DNA of 40,257 nt from Micrococcales bacterium (lineage in GTDB: Bacteria > Actinomycetota > Actinomycetes > Actinomycetales > Microbacteriaceae): the NCBI GenBank assembly GCA_016212425.1, contig JACRGJ010000104.1:1-40257 (forward strand), read 5' to 3'. The translations under genes were made by a program, and so were the position numbers. Positions 15,041 to 24,092 of the stretch are shown here, in pieces; within the stretch, counting starts at the first letter, position 1; the number at the start of each line of letters is the position of its first letter. Below the pieces are notes generated by a model, which was given only the letters and a program-made list of their open reading frames with translations, was not told the DNA's origin and made no database searches.

Positions 15041-15411
15041 GCGGCGCCCACAACCGGTTCGAGGGGGTCCACGTCGAAGCAGGCGTGCGCCCCGGTGTGG
15101 CAGGCCGGACCGATCTGCTCGACCCGGACGAGCAGGGCATCCGCGTCGCAGTCGAGGGCCGCCGCCCGGACGTACTGACGGTGGCCGGAGGTGTCGCCCT
15201 TGCGCCAGTACTCCCCGCGGCTGCGGGACCAGAACGTCACCCGGCCCTCGGTGAGCGTGCGGCGGAGCGCCTCCGCGTCCATGTACCCGAGCATCAGCAC
15301 CTCGCCGGTGTCGTGCTGCTGGATGATCGCGGGGAGCAGACCATCGGCGCCGAAGCGGGCGCGGGCGATGACGGCATCCGGGGTCTGATCCGGTTCTCCG
15401 GTCGTGCTCAT
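15037..15411 (-). CDS. hisI: Phosphoribosyl-AMP cyclohydrolase
   Basis: Third step of histidine synthesis: opens the adenine ring of phosphoribosyl-AMP with zinc and magnesium. The 124-residue single-domain form carries WSRSRGEYWRKG, TSGHRQYV, LDCDADALL for the Mg site, and the zinc ligand block GPACHTGAHACF. The HisE domain is a separate gene here. ATG 15411 follows hisF by 26 bases and its stop overlaps trpE. Confidence 0.95.
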   Translation of the reverse strand: MSTTGEPDQTPDAVIARARFGADGLLPAIIQQHDTGEVLMLGYMDAEALRRTLTEGRVTFWSRSRGEYWRKGDTSGHRQYVRAAALDCDADALLVRVEQIGPACHTGAHACFDVDPLEPVVGAA

Positions 15412-15437
15412 CCGTGTCCCGTCACCCACGTGCCTCT

Positions 15438-16202
15438 TCACCAGCGAACCTCGATCCGCTCGGCGGCGAGGGCGCTCTTCACGTCGCCCACCGTCAGCTC
15501 CCCATTGTGGAAGACGGAGGCCGCCAGCACCGCATCCGCTCCCGCCGCGACCGCCGGGGCGAAGTGCTCGACCCGCCCCGCTCCGCCGCTGGCGATCACC
15601 GGCACGGTGCTCAGCTCCCGGACGGCCGCGACGAGCTCGAGGTCGAAGCCCTCCCGCGTGCCGTCCGCGTCGATGGAGTTGACCAGCAGCTCCCCCGCCC
15701 CCCGCTGAGTCGCCTCGCGCGCCCAGCCGAGCGCGTCCCGTCCTGTGCGCTCCCGCCCGCCGTGGGTGGTGACGACGAAGCCGCTCGGCGTTCCGGGGTC
15801 GCGGGTGATGTCCAGGCTCAGCACGAGCACCTGCGCGCCGAAGCGGTCGGCGATCTCGTCGAGCAGCGCCGGCCGGGCGATCGCCGCGCTGTTCACGCCG
15901 ACCTTGTCGGCCCCGCAGGCGAGCAGGCGCGCGACGTCGTCGGTGCTGCGCACCCCTCCGCCGACGGTGAGGGGGATGAACACCTGCTCGGCGGTGCGGG
16001 TCACCACCTCGTAGGTGGTCGCGCGCTCGTCGACGGTCGCGGTCACGTCGAGGAAGGTCAGCTCGTCGGCGCCCTGCTCGGCGTAGCGCGTGGCGAGTTC
16101 GACCGGGTCGCCGGCGTCGCGCAGGCCCTGGAACCGCACGCCTTTGACCACCCGGCCGCCGGCGACGTCGAGGCACGGGATGACCCGGGTGAGCACCGCC
16201 AC
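15438..16202 (-). CDS. hisF: Imidazole glycerol phosphate synthase cyclase subunit
   Basis: Uses ammonia from HisH to form imidazole glycerol phosphate and AICAR. The 254-residue (beta/alpha)8 barrel shows [15 protein letters not shown] with catalytic Asp12, the second Asp in LSLDITRD, and phosphate sites VGGGVRS and ASGGAG. HisH and HisA are not in this window. GTG 16202 lies four bases from the hisG stop and is preferred; GTG 16196 is nearly as good. Confidence 0.96.
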   Translation of the reverse strand: MAVLTRVIPCLDVAGGRVVKGVRFQGLRDAGDPVELATRYAEQGADELTFLDVTATVDERATTYEVVTRTAEQVFIPLTVGGGVRSTDDVARLLACGADKVGVNSAAIARPALLDEIADRFGAQVLVLSLDITRDPGTPSGFVVTTHGGRERTGRDALGWAREATQRGAGELLVNSIDADGTREGFDLELVAAVRELSTVPVIASGGAGRVEHFAPAVAAGADAVLAASVFHNGELTVGDVKSALAAERIEVRW

Positions 16203-16206
16203 GAGG

Positions 16207-17049
16207 TCAGATCCGGGCGGCGTGGATGGAGGTGACGAGGATCGCGCGGGCACCGAGCTCGTAGAGCCGATCCATCAGCTCGTTCGTCTCGGTGCGGCGC
16301 ACCATGACCCGCACCGCGACCCAGTCGCTGCCGCGCAGCGGCGAGAGCGTGGGCGACTCGAAGCCCGGGGTGACCGCGGCGGCGCGCTCGACGAGCGCGG
16401 CGGGCAGGTCGTAGTCCATGAGCACCCACTGGTGGGCGACCATCACGCCGTCGAGCCGGCGGCGGAAGGTGGCCAGGCCCGGCGCGGCCGGGTCGCGGGC
16501 GATGAGGACGCCGACCGATTCCAGGATGACGGGGCCGAAGATCTCCAGGCCCTGCGCCTTCAGGGTCCCGCCCGTCTCGACCACGTCGGCCACCGCGTCC
16601 GCCACGCCGAGGCGCACCGCCGATTCCACCGCTCCGTCGAGGCGGACGACCTCGGCGTCCACCCCCTGCCGGCGGAGGTAGTCGCCGACCAGGCCGTCGT
16701 AGCTGGTGGCCACCCGGCTGCCCTGCAGGTCGCCGAGTTCCCGGAACCGGCCGACCGGCCCGGCGAAGCGGAAGGTCGAGGCCCCGAAATCGAGCTCGGC
16801 CACCTCCGAGGCCCGGGAGCCGGAGTCCAGGAGCAGATCGCGGCCGGTGACCCCCACGTCGAGCGCCCCGGAGCCCACGTAGGTGGCGATGTCGCGCGGG
16901 CGCAGGTAGAAGAACTCGACGTCGTTGCGGGCGTCCGCGACGATGAGCTCCTTCGGATCCCGGCGGGTGGCGTAGCCCGCCTCGCGCAGCATCTGCACGG
17001 CGGTCTCGGAGAGAGTGCCCTTGTTGGGCACGGCGACGCGCAGCGCCAT
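16207..17049 (-). CDS. hisG: ATP phosphoribosyltransferase (long form)
   Basis: Commits PRPP and ATP to histidine synthesis. The 280-residue length places it in the long HisG class, which has a C-terminal ACT-like domain for histidine feedback and does not need HisZ. Motifs are [10 protein letters not shown] at the N-terminus, [16 protein letters not shown] near 81-96, and the PRPP-binding [16 protein letters not shown]. The start ATG overlaps the hisE TGA by one base (TGATG). Confidence 0.96.
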   Translation of the reverse strand: MALRVAVPNKGTLSETAVQMLREAGYATRRDPKELIVADARNDVEFFYLRPRDIATYVGSGALDVGVTGRDLLLDSGSRASEVAELDFGASTFRFAGPVGRFRELGDLQGSRVATSYDGLVGDYLRRQGVDAEVVRLDGAVESAVRLGVADAVADVVETGGTLKAQGLEIFGPVILESVGVLIARDPAAPGLATFRRRLDGVMVAHQWVLMDYDLPAALVERAAAVTPGFESPTLSPLRGSDWVAVRVMVRRTETNELMDRLYELGARAILVTSIHAARI

Positions 17050-17318
17050 CAGAGGTGGCGCCAGACGTCCTGCGGTGTGAGGCCGCGCGCGATCATGAGC
17101 ACCTGCAGGTGGTAGAGGAGCTGCGAGATCTCGCTCGCGAGCTCGTCGTCCCCCTCGTGCTCGGCGGCGAGCCACACCTCGCCCGCCTCCTCGAGGATCT
17201 TCTTGCCGATCTGATGGATGCCGGCGTCCAGCTCCGCGACGGTGCGCGAACCCGCGGGGCGGGTGGCGGCGCGATCCGTGAGGGTGGCGAACGAGTCGTC
17301 GAAGGTGGGCATCGGCAT
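17049..17318 (-). CDS. hisE: Phosphoribosyl-ATP pyrophosphohydrolase
   Basis: Second step of histidine synthesis: releases pyrophosphate from phosphoribosyl-ATP. The 89-residue all-alpha MazG-like protein shows [14 protein letters not shown] and the following [12 protein letters not shown] metal-binding helix. It is the first gene of the his-trp run; ATG 17318 or ATG 17312 could start it, and neither has a strong ribosome binding site. It lies 38 bases beyond the FKBP gene, which leaves little room for a private promoter. Confidence 0.95.
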   Translation of the reverse strand: MPMPTFDDSFATLTDRAATRPAGSRTVAELDAGIHQIGKKILEEAGEVWLAAEHEGDDELASEISQLLYHLQVLMIARGLTPQDVWRHL

Positions 17319-17356
17319 CCAGGGTAGTGCGCGGGAGGCGGGCGCCCGGGTCCGGA

Positions 17357-17725
17357 CTACTTCACCCCGAGGAGATCGATGACGAAGACGAGGGTCTGGC
17401 CGGAGAGGCGGTGTCCGCCGCCGGCGGGCCCGTACGCGAGTTCCGGCGGGACGACGAGCCGGCGGCGTCCCCCGACCCGCATACCCGGGATGCCCTCCTG
17501 CCAGCCGCGGATGAGCCCCTGCAGGGGGAACTCGATGGACTGGCCGCGGCTCCAGCTGGAGTCGAACTCCTCGCCGGAGTCGAAGTCGACGCCCACGTAG
17601 TGCACGTCGACCGTGTCGCCGGGCTTCGCTTCGGCTCCGTCACCCTGTACCAGGTCGGTGCTGACGAGCTCGGTGGGGGCCGGCCCCTCGATGAAGTCGA
17701 TCTCGGGCTTCTGCTTCTGGGTCAT
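17357..17725 (-). CDS. FKBP-type peptidyl-prolyl cis-trans isomerase
   Basis: A 122-residue single-domain FKBP with no signal peptide or lipobox, so presumably cytoplasmic. Family blocks are [20 protein letters not shown], the [17 protein letters not shown] core with the active-site Trp, [15 protein letters not shown], and the terminal [10 protein letters not shown] strand. ATG 17725 is preferred over ATG 17737 because it gives the usual short acidic N-terminus and falls eight bases from the rpe stop. Confidence 0.93.
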   Translation of the reverse strand: MTQKQKPEIDFIEGPAPTELVSTDLVQGDGAEAKPGDTVDVHYVGVDFDSGEEFDSSWSRGQSIEFPLQGLIRGWQEGIPGMRVGGRRRLVVPPELAYGPAGGGHRLSGQTLVFVIDLLGVK

Positions 17726-17733
17726 CCGCCCAG

Positions 17734-18429
17734 TCAACCAGAGGACCCCGCCGCGTTCCGTGCCGCCCTCGCGACCTCCCGGAGGCTCGCGATCGCCGAG
17801 CCGGGATCGGCGGCGCCGTACACGCTCGAGCCCGCCACGAAGCCGTCGGCGCCGGCGGTCGCCGCGATCCGGATCGTCTGCTCGCCGATCCCGCCGTCGA
17901 CCTGCAGCAGCACGTCCAGATCCTCGGCGTCGATCTGCTCGCGCAGGGTCCGCAGCTTCGGCATCATGTCGTCGCGGAAGTCCTGCCCGCCGAAACCGGG
18001 CTCGACGGTCATCACGAGCACGAGGTCGAACTCCGCGAGCTGGTCGACGTAGGCGCTCACCGGGGTGTCCGGCTTGAGCGCGATGCCGGCGCGGGCGCCC
18101 GCGTGCCGCAGCCGCCGCGCGAGATCGACCGGGTCATCCGTCGCCTCGGCGTGGAAGGTGACCGACTGCGCCCCGAGCTCCGCGTAGCCGACCGCCCAGC
18201 GGTCGACGTCGGTGATCATGAGGTGCACGTCCAGCGGGATCGCCGACACCGCGCGGATCCGTCGCACCATCTCGGGTCCGAAGGTGAGGTTCGGCACGAA
18301 GTGGTTGTCCATGACGTCGACGTGCACCGCATCGGCCGAGGAGATCCGAGCCAGGTCGGCCTGCATGTTGACGAAATCGGCCGAGAGGATCGAGGGGTGG
18401 ATGCGCACGCTCCGGCCCTCATCGCTCAC
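17734..18429 (-). CDS. rpe: Ribulose-phosphate 3-epimerase
   Basis: Interconverts ribulose 5-phosphate and xylulose 5-phosphate in the pentose phosphate pathway. The 231-residue barrel shows SILSADF, HVDVMDNHFVPNLTFGP with metal ligands His and Asp, DVHLMI, MTVEPGFGGQDF, and QVDGGI with the second catalytic Asp. Start GTG 18429 is ten bases past the rsmB stop. Its place after rsmB and fmt matches other actinobacteria. Confidence 0.96.
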   Translation of the reverse strand: MSDEGRSVRIHPSILSADFVNMQADLARISSADAVHVDVMDNHFVPNLTFGPEMVRRIRAVSAIPLDVHLMITDVDRWAVGYAELGAQSVTFHAEATDDPVDLARRLRHAGARAGIALKPDTPVSAYVDQLAEFDLVLVMTVEPGFGGQDFRDDMMPKLRTLREQIDAEDLDVLLQVDGGIGEQTIRIAATAGADGFVAGSSVYGAADPGSAIASLREVARAARNAAGSSG

Positions 18430-18439
18430 GCGCGTCAGC

Positions 18440-19834
18440 CTAGGTCGCTTTGGTGAGCAGCTGGACGAACATCGCGTCGGTGCCGGTGCGGTGCGGCCAG
18501 CTCTGCGCCGCGGGAGCCGAGAGCAGGCCGAGGTCGCGGACGGCGATCCCCGCCAGCACGGCGCTGGTCTCGACGGTCTTCAGCCCCGGATGTCGCTGCA
18601 GGGCTCCCGCCACCTGCGCCCGGGTCTCGTCGAGGTGCGGTGAGCAGGTGACGTAGGCGAGCAGCCCGCCGGGCCGGAGCGCCGCCGCCGCGGAGTCCAG
18701 GAGCTCGGCCTGCAGCAGGGTCAGAGCCTCCAGGTCCGTCGCGGTCTTGCGCCAGCGCGCCTCGGGACGGCGGCGCAGTGCCCCGAGCCCGGTGCAGGGA
18801 GCGTCGAGCAGGATGCGGTGGAACGCGCTCGGCTGGTCGCGTCCGATGCGGCGTCCGTCGCCCGCGACCACCCGGGGTGCCTCCTCGCCGAAGACCGCGA
18901 GGGCACGGCGGACCAGGCCCGCGCGCGCCGGGGCGAGCTCGTTGGCCAGGAGGCTGGCCCCGGCGCGCCGCGCCTCGGCGGCGAGAAGGGCCGCCTTTCC
19001 GCCCGGTCCCGCGCAGAGGTCCAGCCAGCGCTCGCCCTCCTGCACCGGCCGGGCCCGGCTCAGTGCCAGCGTCGCGAGCTGCGAGCCCTCGTCCTGCACG
19101 CGTGCGCGCCCCGCGGCGACGGCGGGCACCGCACCGGGGTCGCCGCCGGACAGGGTGGCCCCGACCGGCGACACGGCGCCCGGTGAGCCCAGCTCGTCCG
19201 GTTCCGCGAGCCCCGGGAGGGCGACGAGCGACACCCGCGGCGGGGCGTTGTCGGCGGCGAGGAGGTCCGCGAGCTCGTCCTCCCGCCCCTCGGCAGCCAG
19301 GGCGTCGCGGAAGGCGGCGACGATCCACTCCGGGTGCGAGGTCGCCACCGCCAGGCGCGCATCCCCCTGGAGTCCGGTGACCGCGTGCGCCCGCCAGTCA
19401 TCCGCGGGGGTGCGGGCGATCGTGCGGAGTACCCCGTTGACGAACCCGGAGGCCGCCGCGGCCCCGGAGCGGCGCCCCAGGGAGACGGTCTCGTCGACCG
19501 CGGCGTGCGCGGCGACCCGCATCCCCACCAGCTGGTGCACGCCCAGCCTTAGGAGGTCGAGCACCGGCGGGTCGATGCGGTCGGTCGGCCGGCCCGCCGC
19601 GAGCTCGATGATCCGGTCGTACAGGCCGCGCCAGCGCAGGGTGCCGTAGCAGAGCTCCGTGGCGAAGGCGGCATCCGGCGACGTGAGGCGGGCCTCGCCG
19701 ATGCGGGCCGGGAGCAGCAGGTTCGCGTACGCGTCGTTCTCGTCGATGGCGCGCAGCACCTCGAAGGCGACGCGGCGGGACGGCTGCACGTGCCGCGTGT
19801 CGGCGGGCGCGCGGCGCGCGGGCCGGGGGGTCAT
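18440..19834 (-). CDS. rsmB: 16S rRNA (cytosine-5) methyltransferase, RsmB/Sun family
   Basis: The 464-residue protein combines an N-terminal NusB-like RNA-binding domain (about 20-150) with a C-terminal SAM-dependent m5C methyltransferase. WLDLCAGPGGKAALLA is the SAM-binding motif, and the two cysteines of the m5C RNA mechanism are present: Cys347 in DAPCTGLG and Cys397 in VTCSPHLDET. ATG 19834 overlaps the fmt stop by four bases (ATGA), a pairing of fmt and rsmB kept across many bacteria. Confidence 0.95.
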   Translation of the reverse strand: MTPRPARRAPADTRHVQPSRRVAFEVLRAIDENDAYANLLLPARIGEARLTSPDAAFATELCYGTLRWRGLYDRIIELAAGRPTDRIDPPVLDLLRLGVHQLVGMRVAAHAAVDETVSLGRRSGAAAASGFVNGVLRTIARTPADDWRAHAVTGLQGDARLAVATSHPEWIVAAFRDALAAEGREDELADLLAADNAPPRVSLVALPGLAEPDELGSPGAVSPVGATLSGGDPGAVPAVAAGRARVQDEGSQLATLALSRARPVQEGERWLDLCAGPGGKAALLAAEARRAGASLLANELAPARAGLVRRALAVFGEEAPRVVAGDGRRIGRDQPSAFHRILLDAPCTGLGALRRRPEARWRKTATDLEALTLLQAELLDSAAAALRPGGLLAYVTCSPHLDETRAQVAGALQRHPGLKTVETSAVLAGIAVRDLGLLSAPAAQSWPHRTGTDAMFVQLLTKAT

Positions 19835-20802
19835 CCGGCGACCGTCTCGCGGCCGGTCCGCCCGCGCAGCCAGTCCGCGGCGGGCATCGCGCGGCGACCA
19901 GCCGGCTGCACCTCGATCAGCTCCAGCGGCACATCCGCCGTGCCGGCGACGACCCGCCCGCCGCGCGATTCGACGACCCCGGCACGCAGCGGTGCGAGCC
20001 CCGTCGCGGGAGCGGCGGCGAGGATCTTCACCCGGTCGCCGCCGACCTCGGTGAAGGCACCCGGCTCGGGGGTGACCCCGCGGATCCGCGCCGCGATCTC
20101 GGCCGCCGGCCGGGTCCAGTCGATCCTGCCGTCCTCGATGGTGAGCTTGGGCGCGAAGGTGGGCGCGCCCTGCTGCTCGTCGGCGACCGCCGTGCCATCC
20201 GCCAGCGCATCCACCACCCGGGTCAGGAGCCCGGCGCCCGAGGTGGCGAGGGAGTCGAGCAGCTGGCCCGCCGTGCTGTGCCTGCCCACCGCCTGCAGCT
20301 CGACGCCCAGGATGGGTCCGGCATCCAGCTCGGGCTCCAGCCGGAACACGCTCGAGCCGGTGCGGTCGTCGCCCGCGATGATGGCGCGCTGCACGGGAGC
20401 GGCCCCGCGCCAGCGCGGGAGGAGCGAGAAGTGCAGGTTGATCCAGCCCAGCCGGGGCGCGGACAGCAGCGGCTCCCGGATGAGCGCGCCGTAGGCGACG
20501 ACGACCCCCAGGTCCGCGTCGAGGGCGATCAGCTCGTCGGTCACCGGGGCCAGGCGGTCGGCGCGGATCACCCTCAGGCCGAGCTCCTCCGCCGCCCGCG
20601 CGACCGGGGTCGGGGTGAGGATCCGACGTCGTCCCTGCGGGGAGTCCTCCCGGGTGAGGACCGCGGCGATCGGGTGCCGCCCGGCGGCGAGGGCGCGCAG
20701 GCTCGGCACGGCCGCGGCGGGGCTGCCGGCGAACACCAGGCGGAGCGCGTCGGTGTCGGGCGCGTCGGTCACGGGCGCGTCAGTGTCGAGCGCGTCAGTC
20801 AT
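19831..20802 (-). CDS. fmt: Methionyl-tRNA formyltransferase
   Basis: Formylates initiator Met-tRNA for translation start. The 323-residue protein shows RLVFAGSP, the catalytic NLHFSLLPRWRGAAP loop with Asn and His, LDAGPIL with the catalytic Asp, and a C-terminal OB-like domain. ATG 20802 has a GGGAGG ribosome binding site about eight bases upstream. Before the conserved RLVFAGSP there are 19 extra residues made of TDAL/TDAP units, encoded by four 15-bp tandem repeats. An in-frame GTG at codon 11 could give a shorter product. Confidence 0.95.
   Translation of the reverse strand: MTDALDTDAPVTDAPDTDALRLVFAGSPAAAVPSLRALAAGRHPIAAVLTREDSPQGRRRILTPTPVARAAEELGLRVIRADRLAPVTDELIALDADLGVVVAYGALIREPLLSAPRLGWINLHFSLLPRWRGAAPVQRAIIAGDDRTGSSVFRLEPELDAGPILGVELQAVGRHSTAGQLLDSLATSGAGLLTRVVDALADGTAVADEQQGAPTFAPKLTIEDGRIDWTRPAAEIAARIRGVTPEPGAFTEVGGDRVKILAAAPATGLAPLRAGVVESRGGRVVAGTADVPLELIEVQPAGRRAMPAADWLRGRTGRETVAG
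20740..20799 (-). repeat. Four 15-bp tandem repeats at the 5' end of fmt
   Basis: Right after the ATG come four units of the form AC[TC]GACGCGC[TC]CNNN, encoding TDALD, TDAPV, TDAPD and TDALR. The unit length is a multiple of three, so gain or loss of copies would keep the frame. Confidence 0.75.
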
Positions 20803-20811
20803 GCCTCGATC

Positions 20812-20827
20812 CTCCCAGGACCGGGAG
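20812..20827 (-). promoter_or_regulatory. Hairpin that includes the fmt ribosome binding site
   Basis: A 5-bp inverted repeat CTCCC/GGGAG with a 6-base loop places most of the GGGAGG ribosome binding site of fmt in a stem. The stem is short, so an effect on translation is only possible. Confidence 0.3.
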
Positions 20828-20865
20828 TGCGGCGCCGTCCGCCCTGCCCCCGCGAGGGGACCGGG

Positions 20866-22908
20866 CTACTCCTCGAAGGGACTCGGGTCGTCGAGGTGCA
20901 CGCGCAGCGGCACCGGACGGCGGCCGCGCTTCCCGGGGGTGGGCGCCGCGCGGCGGGTGCTCGACTGGCGGATGACCTCCGCGCGCAGGTCGACCGCGAG
21001 CTCCGCACCGACCGAGTACTCGAAGACCAGGATCGCCCGGGCCCCCTCGGGCACCGGGGTGGGGCCCCGGACCTCGAGCCCGGGTCGGGCGAGACGGCGC
21101 ACGGCCTCGGCCACCGCATCCGGCTGCCCCACGACCGTGCCGGCGCGGACGGTCGGCGGGAAGCGCAGGGCACGGCGGTCCGCCAGCTCGGCCCTGACCC
21201 AGTCGTCGAGCCGCCACGTCGCGAGAGCGGAGGCGATCCCGCCGCCGACACCGACCAGCACCGTGGGGGCGCCGTCAGCGGCGAGGGCCGCCGCATCCGT
21301 CCACCAGCGCAGGCAGTCCTCGGCGATTCGCAGGCTCTCGCGGGCGATCATCCGCTCGCCGTCGAGCAGCAGCACCGCGCGGTAGCCCCCCGCGGCGATC
21401 GGCTCGGCGCCGCGGGTGGCGACGACGAGCGCGGGCTCCTCCCCCACGTGCTGCAGCGGATGCTCGCCGTCCGCGAGGCGCACCCGCACCCCGGGGAACG
21501 CCCGGCCGAGTTCCTCCGCCGTGCGGACCGACCCGCGGCCGCGGGTCCGCAGCCGGGTGCCCCGGCAGTTCGGGCACGACCAGCCCGGGGCCGGAGTGCC
21601 GCACCAGCGGCAGGCGGGAATCGCCCCCGCGCGGTCCTGGCCGAGCGGCCCGCCGCAGACCCGGCACCGGGCCGGCGCGGCGCACTCCGCGCAGGCGAGC
21701 CCCGGGGCGAATCCCGGGCGCGCCACCTGCACGAGCACCGGGCCCTCCCTCAGGGCATCGCGGGCGGCCCGCCAGGCACTGGAGGGGATGCGGGCCTGCT
21801 CGGCGGGGCGGTCGGCCGAGACCAGGCTGGCTGTCGGCACGAGGTTCGGTCGGGGCCGCCGCGCCGGCGCCATCGCCTCCAGCCAGCGCAGCTCCACGAG
21901 CCGCTGGACCTCGGCGGTGCGCGCGTGACCCGCGAGGATCAGCGCCCCGCCCTGCTGCTCATGCCGGATCAGCGCGGCATCCCGGGCGTGCACGTAGGGC
22001 GCGAGCGGCTCGCGATGCAGCGGATCGCCGTCATTCCAGACCGCGATGAGGCCCAGATGCTCTGCGGGGGCGTAGACGACCGAGCGGGTGCCGATCACCA
22101 CGGCCGGGCCCTCGGCGGCACGCAGGAGCCCGCGGTAGCGCTCGGGGTTCGGCTGGTGCGCGTCCCAGCGCACGACGGACCCCTCGGGCACGATGCCGCG
22201 CAGGGCCGCGGCCAGCTGCTCGACGTCGCGGTAGTCTGGCACCGCCACCAACGCACTGCGGCCGGCGTGGTAGGCGAGCGCCGATGCCTCCGCGAGCGTG
22301 CGCGCCCAGCGACCGACCCACTCACCCCCCGCCGACCGCAGCACGCCGGGGATCGCGGCGAGCGCGACGCGGCGCCTGTCGCGGATCACGGACTCGAGCG
22401 CGCCAGCCGGGTAGCCCTCGATCGGTGCGGGCACGAGGGGCGTCGACTCGGCGCGCTCCCCCGCGGACCGCCGCGCGAGCCATTCCCTCTCGACCCGGAC
22501 CTGGCGCTTCGGGATCGCGAGCCGGAGGACGTCGTTCGCCGATCCGGCGGCCCGGGTCGCGACCGCGCGCGCGAGCGCCCACACCTCCGGCCGGAGGACC
22601 GGCACATCCGACACCACCGCCTCGATGTCGCTGAGCGGACCCGGGAACTGCTGCTCGTCCGCGGTCTCGACCACGAACGCGTCCACGGTGCGGCCCGCCG
22701 TACGCAGCGGCACGCGCACCCGGATGCCGGGTCCGACTGCGTCCAGGCCGGGCGGGATGCGGTAGTCGAAGAGCCGGTCCAGCTGCGGCAGCGGGGAATC
22801 GAGCACGACCCGCGCGACGGGTCCCCGGGACGGCTCGCCGCCAGGATGCCGGCCGGCGACGACGCCCGCGGAGTCAGAGGCCGACGTGCTCGCGGAGGGC
22901 GTCGACAC
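20866..22908 (-). CDS. priA: Primosomal protein N' (PriA) with degenerate helicase motifs
   Basis: The 680-residue protein has the PriA 3'-end-binding N-terminal domain ([19 protein letters not shown], 34-52) and all eight zinc-binding cysteines (406, 409, 415, 418, 433, 436, 445, 448). In contrast, the ATPase core is degraded. No GxTGSGKT Walker A is present in the 205-225 region, the DEEH box is replaced by WNDGDPLH at 291-298, and the GSATP motif is AGHAR. It is thus probably a DNA-binding replication restart factor without helicase activity, as is known for actinobacterial PriA. GTG 22908 lies within the last codons of metK, a 35-base overlap. Confidence 0.92.
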   Translation of the reverse strand: MSTPSASTSASDSAGVVAGRHPGGEPSRGPVARVVLDSPLPQLDRLFDYRIPPGLDAVGPGIRVRVPLRTAGRTVDAFVVETADEQQFPGPLSDIEAVVSDVPVLRPEVWALARAVATRAAGSANDVLRLAIPKRQVRVEREWLARRSAGERAESTPLVPAPIEGYPAGALESVIRDRRRVALAAIPGVLRSAGGEWVGRWARTLAEASALAYHAGRSALVAVPDYRDVEQLAAALRGIVPEGSVVRWDAHQPNPERYRGLLRAAEGPAVVIGTRSVVYAPAEHLGLIAVWNDGDPLHREPLAPYVHARDAALIRHEQQGGALILAGHARTAEVQRLVELRWLEAMAPARRPRPNLVPTASLVSADRPAEQARIPSSAWRAARDALREGPVLVQVARPGFAPGLACAECAAPARCRVCGGPLGQDRAGAIPACRWCGTPAPGWSCPNCRGTRLRTRGRGSVRTAEELGRAFPGVRVRLADGEHPLQHVGEEPALVVATRGAEPIAAGGYRAVLLLDGERMIARESLRIAEDCLRWWTDAAALAADGAPTVLVGVGGGIASALATWRLDDWVRAELADRRALRFPPTVRAGTVVGQPDAVAEAVRRLARPGLEVRGPTPVPEGARAILVFEYSVGAELAVDLRAEVIRQSSTRRAAPTPGKRGRRPVPLRVHLDDPSPFEE

Positions 22909-24058
22909 GGTCCAGCCGCTCCCAGGTGAAGTCGGGCAGCTCCCGGCCGAAGTGCCCGTAGGTCGCGGTCGCGGCGTAGATGGGCCGCAGCAGATCCAGG
23001 TCGCGGATGATCGCCGCGGGCCGCAGGTCGAAGACCTCCCGGATCGCCAGCTCGATGCGCTCCTCCGGTGCGTGAGCGGTGCCGAAGGTCTCGACGTACA
23101 GGCCGACGGGGGAGGCGGTGCCGATGGCGTAGGCGACCTGCACCTCGAGGCGGTCGGCGAGTCCGGCCGCGACCGCGTTCTTGGCGACCCAACGCAGGGC
23201 GTAGGCGGCGGACCGGTCGACCTTCGACGGGTCCTTCCCGCTGAACGCGCCGCCCCCGTGACGCGCGGCGCCGCCGTAGGTGTCGACGATGATCTTCCGG
23301 CCGGTCAGCCCGGCATCCCCCTGCGGTCCGCCGATCTCGAAGCGACCGGTCGGGTTGATGAGCGTCCGGACCCCGCTCGTGTCGAGGTCGAGCTCGCCGA
23401 GCAGCGGGTCGACCACCAGCTCCCGGATCTCCGCACGCAGCCGGTCGGTCGGCACCCGCGGGGAGTGCTGGGTGGAGAGCACGACGGTATCGACGCGGCG
23501 CGGGGTCGTCCCCTCGTAGCCGACCGTGACCTGGGTCTTCCCGTCGGGCCGGAGGTAGTCCACGGTGCCGTCGTGCCGCACCCGCGCCAGTCGCTCCGAC
23601 ATCCGGTGCGCGAGCCAGATCGGCAGCGGCATGTAGGTCGGCGTCTCCGTGGTGGCGTAGCCGAACATGATGCCCTGATCGCCGGCGCCCTGACGGTCGA
23701 GGTCGTCGAGGCTGGAGCCCTCGCGGCTCTCGTAGGCGGCATCCACCCCCTGCGCGATGTCGGGCGACTGCTCGCCGATCGACACCGACACGCCGCAGGA
23801 GCGTCCGTCGAACCACACGTCGGAGGAGGTGTAGCCGATCTCGGTGATGCGTCGACGCACGATGCCCGGGATGTCGACGTAGCCGGAGGTGGTGACCTCG
23901 CCGGCCACGTGCACCAGACCGGTCGTGACCAGGGTCTCGACGGCGACGCGCGCGTGCGGGTCGACCTGCAGCAGCGCGTCGAGGACGGAGTCGCTGACCT
24001 GGTCGCAGATCTTGTCGGGGTGCCCCTCGGTGACCGATTCGGACGTGAACAGGCGCAT
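22874..24058 (-). CDS. metK: S-adenosylmethionine synthase
   Basis: Makes SAM from methionine and ATP. The 394-residue protein has the N-terminal [15 protein letters not shown] with the active-site His and Asp, the [11 protein letters not shown] nonapeptide region, and the [19 protein letters not shown] phosphate-binding loop. The domain set and length are standard. It is 34 bases beyond coaBC. I see no SAM riboswitch in that gap; it is too short for one. Confidence 0.97.
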   Translation of the reverse strand: MRLFTSESVTEGHPDKICDQVSDSVLDALLQVDPHARVAVETLVTTGLVHVAGEVTTSGYVDIPGIVRRRITEIGYTSSDVWFDGRSCGVSVSIGEQSPDIAQGVDAAYESREGSSLDDLDRQGAGDQGIMFGYATTETPTYMPLPIWLAHRMSERLARVRHDGTVDYLRPDGKTQVTVGYEGTTPRRVDTVVLSTQHSPRVPTDRLRAEIRELVVDPLLGELDLDTSGVRTLINPTGRFEIGGPQGDAGLTGRKIIVDTYGGAARHGGGAFSGKDPSKVDRSAAYALRWVAKNAVAAGLADRLEVQVAYAIGTASPVGLYVETFGTAHAPEERIELAIREVFDLRPAAIIRDLDLLRPIYAATATYGHFGRELPDFTWERLDRVDALREHVGL

Positions 24059-24092
24059 GGATCTCCCGGGATGTGGGCGGAGCTCTGCCGGC

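Noticed and set aside
15041-15437. trp leader peptide or T-box ahead of trpE
   Set aside because: trpE overlaps hisI directly, and no Trp-codon cluster or T-box sequence is present.
20843-20867. GC-rich interrupted hairpin after priA as a terminator
   Set aside because: The stems are short and broken, no T-run follows, and fmt starts soon after on the same strand, so a real terminator is unlikely.
20278-22929. Long plus-strand frame opposite fmt and priA
   Set aside because: Composition is typical of antisense frames in GC-rich genes, and it crosses two clear genes and their gap.
24059-24092. SAM riboswitch ahead of metK
   Set aside because: The gap is only 34 bases and holds no room for the fold.
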